In this document: one piece after another, positions 50,857 through 59,248 of the stretch | How the letters are laid out: each line of letters begins with the position of its first letter | Numbering within the stretch: position 1 is the first letter of the stretch | NCBI RefSeq assembly: GCF_030813635.1 | Contig: NZ_JAUSUM010000003.1 | Coordinates: forward strand, 434,001-498,000 | Direction: 5' to 3' | DNA length: 64,000 bases | Source: Salibacterium salarium | Lineage (GTDB): Bacteria; Bacillota; Bacilli; Bacillales; Marinococcaceae | Notes under the pieces: generated by a model | The model's input: only the letters and a program-made list of their open reading frames with translations | Told to the model about the DNA's origin: nothing | Database searches by the model: none | Position numbers and translations under genes: made by a program

Positions 50857-51201
50857 ATGGACAGAATGACAGCAATCAAAGGCAGTTTAGAGGTTTGTGT
50901 ACTCAGTATTCTTTATAAAAAACGCAGTTACGGTTATGAAATTATGAAAGAACTTGAGAAATTCAATATTAAATTGAAAGGAGTAGGCAGCATCTACCCC
51001 ATCCTTACGAGGATTAAAGAAAAACAACTTGTCAATGTAAGAAAAGAGTTCGCTGAAGATGAAAGACCCCGTATCTATTATGAGATAAACGAAAAGGGAA
51101 TTGCATTTTTAAAAAATGAAATGCAAGAATGGTACGCTCTTCAACATGACATAGACTCCCTAATGACTTATCATGCTAAGGATCTTAAGGAGGATAATTA
51201 A
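50857..51201 (+). CDS. PadR-family transcriptional regulator (apparently leaderless)
   Basis: A 114-residue protein with the PadR winged helix: KGSLEVCVLSILYKKRSYGY, then IYPILTRIKEKQLV and the wing RPRIYYEINEKGI, followed by a C-terminal dimerisation helix. There is no ribosome site before ATG 50857 or ATG 50866, and the promoter spacing places transcription start at the first codon. It probably represses itself and the divergent RND gene. The next gene follows after 3 bp. Confidence 0.9.
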   Translation: MDRMTAIKGSLEVCVLSILYKKRSYGYEIMKELEKFNIKLKGVGSIYPILTRIKEKQLVNVRKEFAEDERPRIYYEINEKGIAFLKNEMQEWYALQHDIDSLMTYHAKDLKEDN

Positions 51202-51204
51202 AAA

Positions 51205-51726
51205 ATGAAAGAGGAATTACTGCCATACGAAAGACGATATGTTAATGAGATTATGGACATACTCAAATCAAGTGAAGTGAAATCCTCGTACCGGGAAGAT
51301 GCAAAAGAACAGTTAGTTGAACATATTCATGAAGCACGACTGAACAATGAGGACTTCAAAGAAATTCTCGGTACACCAGAACACTTTGCACTACATTTTA
51401 TGGATACAGCTGTCACACGAGAAGAACAGGCAGTCACTAAAATGAATATTAAAGAAGCCAAGCATCAATCAAAACGAGTTTTTTCATTAAAGGGACCTTT
51501 GTTTTTTTTGGTTTTGACAGGCATCTTCTATTTGGTTCTTCAATTCTCAACAGTCTTAATTTTCACACCGGTTCTTGCACCAGGTTATGGAACAGCTTTT
51601 CATCTGTTTGTCATCTCAGATTTCCTCTGGTGGAATATCCTTGTCACAGCCATTAACGTTGGCATCGCCTTGGTGTTAAGTACTGTGACTATGTACCTGT
51701 TAAGCAAGCGTTACCGCCTATTTTAA
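51205..51726 (+). CDS. Membrane protein coupled to PadR (DUF1129/DUF1700-like)
   Basis: A 173-residue protein. The N-terminal 85 residues are soluble and helical (YVNEIMDILKSSEVKSSYRE, LVEHIHEARLNNEDFKEILG, TPEHFALHFMD), like the first part of DUF1700/HAAS proteins encoded beside PadR genes. Two membrane helices follow (about residues 95-118 and 140-165). GGAGG precedes the ATG. Such proteins may tie PadR activity to the membrane, but the mechanism is unknown. Confidence 0.75.
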   Translation: MKEELLPYERRYVNEIMDILKSSEVKSSYREDAKEQLVEHIHEARLNNEDFKEILGTPEHFALHFMDTAVTREEQAVTKMNIKEAKHQSKRVFSLKGPLFFLVLTGIFYLVLQFSTVLIFTPVLAPGYGTAFHLFVISDFLWWNILVTAINVGIALVLSTVTMYLLSKRYRLF

Positions 51727-51946
51727 AAGGAGGAAGAGCTTATAAGCCTTCCTCCCCTTTATACGTGCGTTTTAATTACGTTCATCATGTTGCCACAACC
51801 GTTCCAGATTATCGCCGTAATCCCCGCTTCTCTTAATCCGTTACCCGTATCTTTTGTTCCTCCCAATGTAATCGAGACCGGTGACTAACGCAAAACTTTA
51901 TTGTTTACATACAATGACCTTAACTTAACTAAAAGGGGGTTTTCTA
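51727..51946. other. Intergenic stretch without a supported gene
   Basis: The minus strand encodes a short tail SGDYGDNLERLWQHDERN before a stop (about 51776-51833), preceded by an in-frame TAA. It may be a gene relic, but is too short to assign. Confidence 0.4.
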
Positions 51947-52069
51947 ATGAGCGCAGGTGGATATGGATCAAATTTTGCTTTACTCGTTGTTCTATTTATC
52001 CTTTTAATAATTGTTGGCACTAGTTACACTAGTGGCGGCTTTGGTGGTTTTGGCGGAGGAGGTTACTAA
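51947..52069 (+). CDS. YjcZ-family small glycine-rich membrane protein
   Basis: A 40-residue protein: MSAGGYGSNFALLVVLFILL followed by IIVGTSYTSGGFGGFGGGGY. One central membrane helix and a Gly/Tyr-rich C-terminus define the YjcZ sporulation-protein family of Bacillaceae, found in multiple small copies. AAAAGGGGG precedes the ATG and a terminator follows. Confidence 0.85.
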   Translation: MSAGGYGSNFALLVVLFILLIIVGTSYTSGGFGGFGGGGY

Positions 52070-52093
52070 ATATAATAACCTCAGTATTTATAC

Positions 52094-52124
52094 GGCAGAT
52101 CGTTATAGTGGTCTGCCCTTTTTT
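52094..52124 (+). terminator. Terminator after the YjcZ-like gene
   Basis: GGCAGATC/GGTCTGCC stem (one G-U pair), then a T-run. The following 250 bp to the SRAP gene show no gene. Confidence 0.8.
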
Positions 52125-52379
52125 CGTTTTATCTAGACAAACATAAATTGTTTTAAATGGAGTCCTCGCGGCACACTTGTGACAAGGAATCATTAAAAAG
52201 ACTGTCAAGGGACAATAGAAAGGATCCAGGCGAATATGTTCCGGATCTTTTTCCTTACTACTAAGAAATTTTACGTCAAGAGTTGCGAGGACGACATGAA
52301 TTGTATCCCATTTGATCAGATTACTGATATCCAGAATAGACTATAATGGTAGAAACTAATCTTGATCGGAGGATACGTT

Positions 52380-53003
52380 ATGTGCGGCCGTTTTACCTTG
52401 ACAGTGAATCTGGAGAAAATTCAAGAGCAGTTAGACGTGGAGGAGATAAACTTAGAGGATTATAAAGCAAGCTACAACATCGCCCCTTCTCAGAACATAC
52501 TTGCCGTAATTAATGATGGAGAAAATAACCGTATGGGTAAATTGCGCTGGGGATTAATACCATTTTGGGCGAATGACAAAAACATCGGGTACAAAATGAT
52601 TAATGCACGCGCTGAAACAGTTGCTGAAAAAGGAAGTTTTAAGCATGCGTTGAAAAAACGCCGTTGTATTATTCCGGCCGACTCCTTTTATGAGTGGAAA
52701 AAGGTCGACGGTAAAAAGCAACCGTATCGTATTTATTTGAAAGAACAAGATGTTTTTGAATTTGCAGGGCTGTGGGAAAAGTGGAGAGATGAAAACGATC
52801 AGAATATATTCAGCTGCACGATCATAACGACACAGGCGAATGACTTTATGTCAGAAATCCATAATCGAATGCCTGTCATACTCCATAAAAAACACCATCA
52901 ACAATGGATGGATCCGGCTAACCAAGATCCAGAGGATGTAGTGCAATTGCTGCAGCCGATTGATTCCAATGCAATGACCGCTCTTTTAACACGGCAAGAA
53001 TAA
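52380..53003 (+). CDS. SRAP-family DNA-protein crosslink (abasic site) protein
   Basis: A 207-residue SRAP/HMCES/YedK-family protein. It starts MCGRFTL behind CGGAGG, so Cys2 becomes N-terminal after Met removal, as required for thiazolidine linkage to abasic DNA. Other family residues are NARAETV, CIIPADSFYEWK (active-site Glu) and the His in IHNRMPVIL. It shields abasic sites in single-stranded DNA. B. subtilis has YoqW/YobE paralogues. Stand-alone gene. Confidence 0.95.
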   Translation: MCGRFTLTVNLEKIQEQLDVEEINLEDYKASYNIAPSQNILAVINDGENNRMGKLRWGLIPFWANDKNIGYKMINARAETVAEKGSFKHALKKRRCIIPADSFYEWKKVDGKKQPYRIYLKEQDVFEFAGLWEKWRDENDQNIFSCTIITTQANDFMSEIHNRMPVILHKKHHQQWMDPANQDPEDVVQLLQPIDSNAMTALLTRQE

Positions 53004-53270
53004 GCTTGCCGTGTTAATTCTTCGCCGACACAGATCACATCAGCTTTCCTGTGGTATAAGGGTGAGTTCCTAACCCATGTTTGCGTTTTCTTTAAATACT
53101 ATACCGTTCAATTCGAAAAAAGCAAGTTCTATAAAAATTAAAGTGGATTTACCAGCTCTTTGTAATCGTTCCGTGGACTGTTTACTTCCGTCGATACTTC
53201 ATGTATCTATTTTAAGTTTGATTGGATTTGGGTTAGTTTTTTCCGGCGTTTTAGGAACCTGTAGCGGTAT

Positions 53271-53603
53271 TTAGCAACCTGCTGCCCTTTTTTGTTTCTC
53301 AAAATCCTGACAACACGCCTTACAAATCGATTGCCACGCCTCTTTGATCTATTTATATAGCGTACGAAACGCATAAAAATCTAATTGCCAGCGTCCTTCG
53401 GTACTGGTCCCGGTTTCTTCGTTCCATTTCAAATTCTCGTTACAGACACACTTTATTTCTTCACACTCCCCCAACCCGTAATATCTAAACAGCGCTGGAA
53501 CGGACAGACTCGCCCTTTTTTGAGCCAAACAGATTCCTGTCAAAGACTTCCGCAGTTCCTCGTTTTCTTCTCCCCCACTACTCCGAAAACGATATAAGAA
53601 TCT
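53271..53603 (-). pseudogene. Decayed frame interrupted by one amber codon
   Basis: A 111-codon minus-strand frame open from 53603 to a TAA at 53271, except for TAG at 53349-53351. Upstream part: GEENEELRKSLTGICLAQKR, CEEIKCVCNENLKWNEETG, GRWQLDFYAFRTLYK; after the TAG: IKEAWQSICKACCQDFEKQK. Paired cysteines (CVC, CKACC) suggest a lost metal-binding protein. No start codon with ribosome site is seen. Family not recognised. Confidence 0.4.
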
Positions 53604-53686
53604 TCAAATCTTGGGTTATTAAAGACATTATGTCTCATCAATTTAGCTGATTGTAGGTTTACTTATTGGGCATGATAAAAAAATAA

Positions 53687-54175
53687 ATGAAAAAAGAAAA
53701 GACTGTTAAAAGGACGGAGATTTTTTTGTTCAATCAATTGCTTTTATGGTCCACCTTTATTATTCCTTGGTTTGCACTTATCCCCTTAAATAAAACGGAT
53801 GTTAAAAAGTTTATCCCGGCAGCATTGTTTGGCGCGCTCATTCTAACCTTTGTTTTCCAAGTTGCAGATAAATTTAATTGGTGGGAGATAGAAGAAAATA
53901 TTATCTTGCTTACAAATACCACACCTTTTGTTTATGGCTTGTTTTTTGTTGGTACCATTATCATCCTGTATTTTACCTATCACCATTTTCTGTTTTATTT
54001 GTTAACTAACCTTATTATCGATGGTTTTCTTTCTTTTGGGATAAGTAAATGGTATGAACATTTAGGTATTTACAAGTTAATAAATATTAATTCTGTTGGG
54101 GTTTATTTATTAACTACGGTGATCGCAATTTTGATTTATGGATTTCAAAAATGGCAGGATACTGTAATGATTTAA
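53687..54175 (+). CDS. Integral membrane protein of unknown function (CBO0543-like)
   Basis: A 162-residue protein with five hydrophobic helices (about residues 15-33, 42-60, 80-98, 103-122, 138-155). FNQLLLWSTFIIPWFAL and the amphipathic KWYEHLGIYKLININ resemble the small CBO0543-type membrane proteins of Bacillales; similarity is by general pattern only. No clear ribosome site precedes the ATG. A terminator follows about 50 bp later. Confidence 0.65.
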   Translation: MKKEKTVKRTEIFLFNQLLLWSTFIIPWFALIPLNKTDVKKFIPAALFGALILTFVFQVADKFNWWEIEENIILLTNTTPFVYGLFFVGTIIILYFTYHHFLFYLLTNLIIDGFLSFGISKWYEHLGIYKLININSVGVYLLTTVIAILIYGFQKWQDTVMI

Positions 54176-54225
54176 AATTAACCACGTCGAACTATAAAAA
54201 ATGCACAGGGTGCAACATAAATTAA

Positions 54226-54273
54226 AAACTATCCCAAACATCATATGAATGATATTCAGGATAGTTTTTTTTT
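54226..54273 (+). terminator. Bidirectional terminator between converging genes
   Basis: AAACTATCC/GGATAGTTT stem with a large loop and a nine-T run on the plus strand; A/T-rich flanks allow action on the minus strand too. It touches the stop codon of the EamA gene. Confidence 0.8.
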
Positions 54274-55150
54274 AACTCGCCTTTCTTGCTGCTTCTGACT
54301 TATCCATTCCGTTATTTTTCAGGAACATGTAGAAGGATGCCCCAAATATGATAACGTAGCCTGCAACGCTGAGTAATGTTGGAATCTGGCCGAACAGTAT
54401 AATGCTCAGCAGCGCCGAGTAAACAACGGTGGAATAAAAGAAAATGGAAATCTCGCTCGCCGGGGCAAACTTGTAAGCAAGCGTAATACCAAATTGACCG
54501 ACCGTCGCACAAACCCCGGCCAAAAGCAGTAATGCCCATTGCTGCCAGCTCATAGGTTCATAAAACATAATCGTGAACGGCAGAAGAACAAGCGTTGTAA
54601 AGAACGAAAAATAAAAGACCACGGTATAATGCTTTTCCCGGCTGCCGAGAACACGAAGAAGGGTATAGGCCCCTGCTGCGAACACAGCCCCAAGCACCCC
54701 GACTATATAAGGAAAAACTTCCACAGAAAATTCCGGCTGAATAATGAATAAAGTACCGGCAAAAGCAATAAGCACCGCAAAAATCTGATACCGCCGGGCG
54801 CTTTCTTTCAAAAAAACCGCCGAAAATATAATGAGAATAAACGGGCTGAGTTTGTTGAGCATTTCCGCATCTGACAATACAAGATGATCAATCGCATAAA
54901 AATTCAGGACGATTCCAACCGCTCCAAGGGCGGAACGGTACAACAGTAGTTTCTGATTTTCCTTTTTCCCAAAAATCCGCTCTTTATGGTGCAGTACAAA
55001 GCCTAATGTTATAATAGCCGCTATAATATTACGAAAAAACGCCTTCTGCATCGTCGGCAAATCCCCGGAAAGCTTCACAAAAGCCCCCATAAGCGAAAAA
55101 CCCAATGCAGAAACCAATAATAACCAAATTCCTTTATTACGATCAGACAT
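54272..55150 (-). CDS. EamA-family (DMT superfamily) transporter
   Basis: A 292-residue transporter with ten hydrophobic helices in two EamA repeats. WLLLVSALGFSLMGAFVKLS begins the first repeat and GVLGAVFAAGAYTLLRVLGS the second. The start MSDRNKG follows AGGA; an in-frame upstream ATG at 55207 has no ribosome site. Such proteins export metabolites or amino acids; substrate unknown. Confidence 0.9.
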   Translation of the reverse strand: MSDRNKGIWLLLVSALGFSLMGAFVKLSGDLPTMQKAFFRNIIAAIITLGFVLHHKERIFGKKENQKLLLYRSALGAVGIVLNFYAIDHLVLSDAEMLNKLSPFILIIFSAVFLKESARRYQIFAVLIAFAGTLFIIQPEFSVEVFPYIVGVLGAVFAAGAYTLLRVLGSREKHYTVVFYFSFFTTLVLLPFTIMFYEPMSWQQWALLLLAGVCATVGQFGITLAYKFAPASEISIFFYSTVVYSALLSIILFGQIPTLLSVAGYVIIFGASFYMFLKNNGMDKSEAARKAS

Positions 55151-55570
55151 CAGTCGTTCCTCCAATTCCTCTAAACCAGCTCTATATAGGAGACCTATTA
55201 AAACCACCGACAGACTATATTAATATAAAATCCCAATAATGGAAAGTAATTTGTTTGACTGAATACTCTATATTTTTTTGAAGAGACTTGTTCCATTCAT
55301 TGTTTCTGTTTATCTTTTCCATTATGAGTAGACAAATGAAATGCTAAATACATAGATTCTGGATAGTTATTTTCTTATTCATACATGTTTTTTATTTTTT
55401 AATCAGTGCTTCTTGTTGGCGCGACCCTATATGCAAATTTTCATAACACAGATTCAAACCTTTTTAAGGTTATTGTAAGGTTCTCTTCAGACTGGGGAAA
55501 GGCGGGTTCATTACAGTTGAAATAGAGATAGAATTCTCTAAAAAAGACATGAATGGAGATGACGTTTCAA
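55151..55570. other. Intergenic region upstream of the LanF-like gene
   Basis: About 420 bp without a supported gene between divergent transcripts. It contains the direct repeats at 55465-55482. No small peptide gene with a Cys/Ser/Thr-rich core was found. Confidence 0.5.
55465..55482 (+). promoter_or_regulatory. Direct repeats, candidate response-regulator site
   Basis: TAAGGTT occurs at 55465-55471 and 55476-55482, a spacing of 11 bp or one helical turn, as for OmpR-family regulators. It lies about 90-105 bp before the ABC gene; the regulator encoded at 58535 is of that family. Confidence 0.45.
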
Positions 55571-56488
55571 ATGACGACTTCGGCTATAGTTCAAACTCAA
55601 AAATTATCCAAAACATATAGCGGTCTTAATCCTGTTAATAAAGTAGATCTCCGTGTTCAGGAAGGAGAAATCTACGGGTTTCTGGGTCCAAACGGGGCGG
55701 GGAAAACAACGACACTAAAAATGTTGCTCGGACTCATTAAGCCTTCTGAAGGGACAGTTAAAATATTCGGAGAAAGCCTGAATAAACACCGACTATCTAT
55801 TCTACAACGTACTGGATCACTCATTGAATCTCCCTCCTACTACGGGCACCTGACAGGGCTAGAAAATATGAAGATCATGCAGCGTCTACGCAATGTGCCA
55901 GATAAAAACGTAGATGAGGCGCTTCGTATCGTAAGGCTAGAAAACCAGAAAAACAAAAAAGCTGACCAATATTCGCTAGGAATGAAGCAACGGTTGGGGA
56001 TCGCAATGGCACTTCTCGCCTTCCCCAAACTGTTGATCCTCGATGAGCCGACAAATGGCCTTGATCCAGCAGGTATTGGTGAAATCAGGGAGCTCATTAA
56101 ATCACTACCTGCACGCTATGGAATAACTGTTTTGCTCTCCAGCCACCTGCTGTCTGAAGTTGATCAGTTAGCTACCTCAGTAGGCATTATCAGTGAAGGA
56201 AGTTTGTTATTCCAAGGCAGTATGACAAGTCTTCGAGAAAAAGGAAGTACCACCATCTATCTAAAAACCGGTGACAATCCCAAAGCGGAACAATTGCTTC
56301 TCACTCAAGGCTACAGTCCAGCTCAAAGCGAGAGCCGGCTAGGGTTCAACAATCTTGGGGATGCGAATGTGGCGGAAATGAATAAATTACTTGTTGAAAA
56401 CAACATTCCTGTCACCCGGATCGAAGAGCAGAAAAAAAGTCTGGAGGATATTTTCTTAGAACTGACAGGAAAGGAGCGGAGCTTGTGA
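55571..56488 (+). CDS. ABC transporter ATP-binding protein, lantibiotic-immunity (LanF) type
   Basis: A 305-residue ATPase. Walker A is GPNGAGKTTTLKML, signature YSLGMKQRLGIAMALL, Walker B LLILDEPTNGLD, and H-loop LLSSHLLSEV. The YSLGMKQRLGIA signature and RTGSLIESPSYYGHLTG segment are typical of LanF/BcrA proteins, which pair with two permeases (LanE, LanG) to expel lantibiotics or bacitracin from the membrane. ATG 55571 is chosen because GGAG lies 11 bases upstream; ATG 55553 is possible. Confidence 0.88.
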   Translation: MTTSAIVQTQKLSKTYSGLNPVNKVDLRVQEGEIYGFLGPNGAGKTTTLKMLLGLIKPSEGTVKIFGESLNKHRLSILQRTGSLIESPSYYGHLTGLENMKIMQRLRNVPDKNVDEALRIVRLENQKNKKADQYSLGMKQRLGIAMALLAFPKLLILDEPTNGLDPAGIGEIRELIKSLPARYGITVLLSSHLLSEVDQLATSVGIISEGSLLFQGSMTSLREKGSTTIYLKTGDNPKAEQLLLTQGYSPAQSESRLGFNNLGDANVAEMNKLLVENNIPVTRIEEQKKSLEDIFLELTGKERSL

Positions 56489-57237
56489 TTAAAACATTAG
56501 GCCTGGAATATTTCAAAATTCGCCGCAAAAAAATATGGATCATGATTATGCTATTTCTTGGTGTCGAGATGCTATGGGCCTTCATATCCATCAACCGGTC
56601 TATTGCTAGTAACCCAGACCAAGCCATCTGGGAATCTGTCATTCACACTATAGCCTCCATGAATGGACTTTTTATTCCAATTCTTTCGGCCATCATTGTT
56701 TCTCGGATTTGCGATATGGAGCATAAGGGGTCAACCTGGAAAATGCTTGTTACCACCAATGTGGGGCGCGGTCAAATTTACTCAGCCAAGTATATATGCG
56801 CTAATAGCCTGCTGCTTTATAGCATCCTTGCACAAACCTTACTTATGGTCGTGTTCGGGCTGATAAAAGGATTTCCTGGAGCGCCCCCTTTCGAATTACT
56901 GATTCAGTTCATTGGAGGCACCCTTCTGACTACTCTCGCTGTTACCGCACTTCAGCAATGGATTTCTCTAGCCATTAAAAACCAAGCTTTTGCGCTATGC
57001 CTGGGCATGTTAGGTGGATTCATAGGAATGACCATTGGGCTATTCCCAGCTGCTGTCAGACATATTTTCATCTGGTCTTATTATATGGATCTCAGCCCGG
57101 TTACTTTTCTGTACGACGAGCATTCGAGTTCCTATATAACACAGACGGTAGGCTCTGGTCTCGTAGTGGCCGCGCTTATTATGACCGTGATATTCTATGT
57201 TGCTGGAAGAATCCATATTACCCTAAAGGAAATCTGA
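56485..57237 (+). CDS. ABC-2 permease, LanE-like
   Basis: A 250-residue protein with six hydrophobic helices. It starts at GTG within a 4-bp overlap with the ATPase gene. LGLEYFKIRRKKIWIMIMLF and the cytoplasmic MEHKGSTWKMLVTTNVGRGQ, with YSAKYICANSLLLYS, match the EF-type permeases of lantibiotic immunity systems (MutE/SpaE group). Confidence 0.85.
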   Translation: MIKTLGLEYFKIRRKKIWIMIMLFLGVEMLWAFISINRSIASNPDQAIWESVIHTIASMNGLFIPILSAIIVSRICDMEHKGSTWKMLVTTNVGRGQIYSAKYICANSLLLYSILAQTLLMVVFGLIKGFPGAPPFELLIQFIGGTLLTTLAVTALQQWISLAIKNQAFALCLGMLGGFIGMTIGLFPAAVRHIFIWSYYMDLSPVTFLYDEHSSSYITQTVGSGLVVAALIMTVIFYVAGRIHITLKEI

Positions 57238-57252
57238 CTAGGAGGAAATGTA

Positions 57253-57984
57253 ATGAAACGAAGTATTTCCGCAGAATTGCTAAAATTACGGCATTCCAAA
57301 ATTGGTCTAGTACTCGCCGTGCTTCCTATTTTAAGCTTGCTGATTGGATGTGCGAATTATTATTTTAATCAAAATGCCCTACAAAATGGCTGGTATAGCC
57401 TATGGAGCCAGGTCAGCCTATTTTACGGGGAGTTTTTCCTGCCCATACTGATTGCCATCTGCTGTGCCTATATTTGCAGGTTAGAACATCTAAACCAGAA
57501 TTGGAATATGACTATGTCCTCTCCTGTTTCGGTGGCAAGTGTGTATCTGGCCAAATTAATTGTTGTTAGTATTTTAATCTTATTCGTTCAAGCATTGTTC
57601 ATGGGACTCTACTGGATTGCAGGTACCCTGCTCTCTTTAACCGGTCCTTTCCCTGTAGAGACTATAGGGTGGACTTTAAGGGGATGGTATGCATCTCTGT
57701 CCATTATCGCTTTGCAATTGGGACTGTCGCTTCGGATTCGCAGCTTTGCTACACCTATCGGAATTAGTCTGTGCGGGGTGTTTGTTGGTCTTGCCATGTA
57801 TATTGCTAAGTTAGGCATCTTTTTCCCGTTTTCGCTGTTAACCATTGGGATGGGTGTGCTGTCTCAAGATAAGTTAACACACGCACAGAACATTCAATTT
57901 TGGGTAATCAATATGGTTTTCGTTATTATCTTTGCATCGTTATCTATTCGTCGATTAAAAAGCAAAGATGTTGTTTCATCCTGA
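57253..57984 (+). CDS. ABC-2 permease, LanG-like
   Basis: A 243-residue protein with six hydrophobic helices, related in layout to the preceding permease: SISAELLKLRHSKIGLVLAV, LEHLNQNWNMTMSSPVSVAS, VYLAKLIVVSILILF. LanG partners LanE in a heteromeric channel. GGAGG precedes the ATG. Confidence 0.85.
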   Translation: MKRSISAELLKLRHSKIGLVLAVLPILSLLIGCANYYFNQNALQNGWYSLWSQVSLFYGEFFLPILIAICCAYICRLEHLNQNWNMTMSSPVSVASVYLAKLIVVSILILFVQALFMGLYWIAGTLLSLTGPFPVETIGWTLRGWYASLSIIALQLGLSLRIRSFATPIGISLCGVFVGLAMYIAKLGIFFPFSLLTIGMGVLSQDKLTHAQNIQFWVINMVFVIIFASLSIRRLKSKDVVSS

Positions 57985-58003
57985 TTATGCTTAGGAGGAA
58001 TGT

Positions 58004-58357
58004 ATGGTGAAAAAGATATTACTGATACCAGGGTTAATCATCGTAGCTGGGGTATGCTTGTCGATGATCTTCTACAATCCGGATAAGCTTGAACCTGAAA
58101 ATCCCGCTGGAAAAACTATTTACTATACAGAGATAACTGGAGCCGGAAGTCAAGGTGAGAGCGGACGTTATAACTATGAATTAACTGCCTATGATGAGAA
58201 AGGGGAAGAAAAAAATCTTAGTTTTTCAGCTGGAAAGCAATTGAGAGAAGGTGCTTATATCCAGCTGTACCACGCATTGATTAGGGGTATAACACACTGG
58301 GAAGAAGTTACCTTTGAGGAAATGCCTGACGCGGTTCAAGAACATTATCAACAATAG
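58004..58357 (+). CDS. YxeA-family secreted protein (DUF1093)
   Basis: A 117-residue protein with an N-terminal signal or anchor helix (residues 4-24) and a small OB-like domain: KTIYYTEITGAGSQGESGRY, NYELTAYDEKGEEKNLSFSA and REGAYIQLYHA, typical of YxeA. YxeA proteins accompany antimicrobial-peptide ABC systems; function is unsettled. GGAGGA precedes the ATG. It follows the permease by 19 bp and belongs to the operon. Confidence 0.85.
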   Translation: MVKKILLIPGLIIVAGVCLSMIFYNPDKLEPENPAGKTIYYTEITGAGSQGESGRYNYELTAYDEKGEEKNLSFSAGKQLREGAYIQLYHALIRGITHWEEVTFEEMPDAVQEHYQQ

Positions 58358-58534
58358 GGATCTTACAAAGGAAGAGGAAGTCCGCTTATATAAAGTTAAG
58401 AACGTGATATAATCGACAAAAATAACCATCCCTATTAAATGTTGTCTAACCACATTTTCTGCCAAAAAGTAAAATGGTGTTTTTATGGATAAATAATTCC
58501 TCTTGTTCATGTATAATAAAATTAGGTGATGAGC

Positions 58535-59248
58535 ATGGAGAACTTAAAAGAGAAGAAAATATTAGTTGTAGACGATGAATCGGAAATCAGAATAATGATA
58601 GAAAGGTTTTTAAGAAAAGAGGGCTTTTTCCGCATTTACACGGCTGCAGACTGTGATTCAGCTTTGTCAATCTGCCGCACAAACAAACCAGATATTGCAA
58701 TTCTTGATATTATGTTGCCCGATGGAGACGGGTTCTCGCTTCTTTCTTCCATCAAACAATTTTCGGACACACCGGTTCTTTTTCTCTCTGCCCGCGGCGA
58801 AGATGAAGACCGATTGCTCGGGCTGGGTCTGGGGGCAGATGATTACGTTGTGAAGCCTTTCCTACCACGCGAGCTATCATTACGACTTATGGCAATTCTA
58901 AAACGTGTCTACTCATCTCCTATGACGGACGATCATTATGTCTTTCGACTGGAAGAACAGACTATTGATCTAGATAGCGCAGTCGTGCATAAGAATCATA
59001 AAGAACTGCCATTAACTGCAAAGGAGCATGCCATCCTTGTGAAATTATACGAGAATCGTAACCGCATTGTCACAAACGATGCCCTATGCTTGGCTGTATG
59101 GGGAGATGACAGCTACGGGTATGAAAATACGTTGATGGTCCATATTAGGCGGTTGCGCGAAAAAGTCGAGCCCAATCCCTCTAAACCCATCTATCTTCTA
59201 ACCGCCAAAGGGTTGGGGTATAAACTGCTGGTAAAGGAGATACGCTGA
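58535..59248 (+). CDS. OmpR/PhoB-family response regulator
   Basis: A 237-residue regulator. The receiver domain has KILVVDDESEIRIMIERFL, the phosphorylated Asp in PDIAILDIMLPDGDG and Lys in DDYVVKPFLPREL. The C-terminal winged helix has PLTAKEHAILVKLYENR, NTLMVHIRRLREKVEP and GLGYKLL. The start MENLKEKK has AGGTGATG upstream; ATG 58526 and 58529 lie within that region. Pairs with the next gene and probably controls the LanFEG-like operon. Confidence 0.92.
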   Translation: MENLKEKKILVVDDESEIRIMIERFLRKEGFFRIYTAADCDSALSICRTNKPDIAILDIMLPDGDGFSLLSSIKQFSDTPVLFLSARGEDEDRLLGLGLGADDYVVKPFLPRELSLRLMAILKRVYSSPMTDDHYVFRLEEQTIDLDSAVVHKNHKELPLTAKEHAILVKLYENRNRIVTNDALCLAVWGDDSYGYENTLMVHIRRLREKVEPNPSKPIYLLTAKGLGYKLLVKEIR

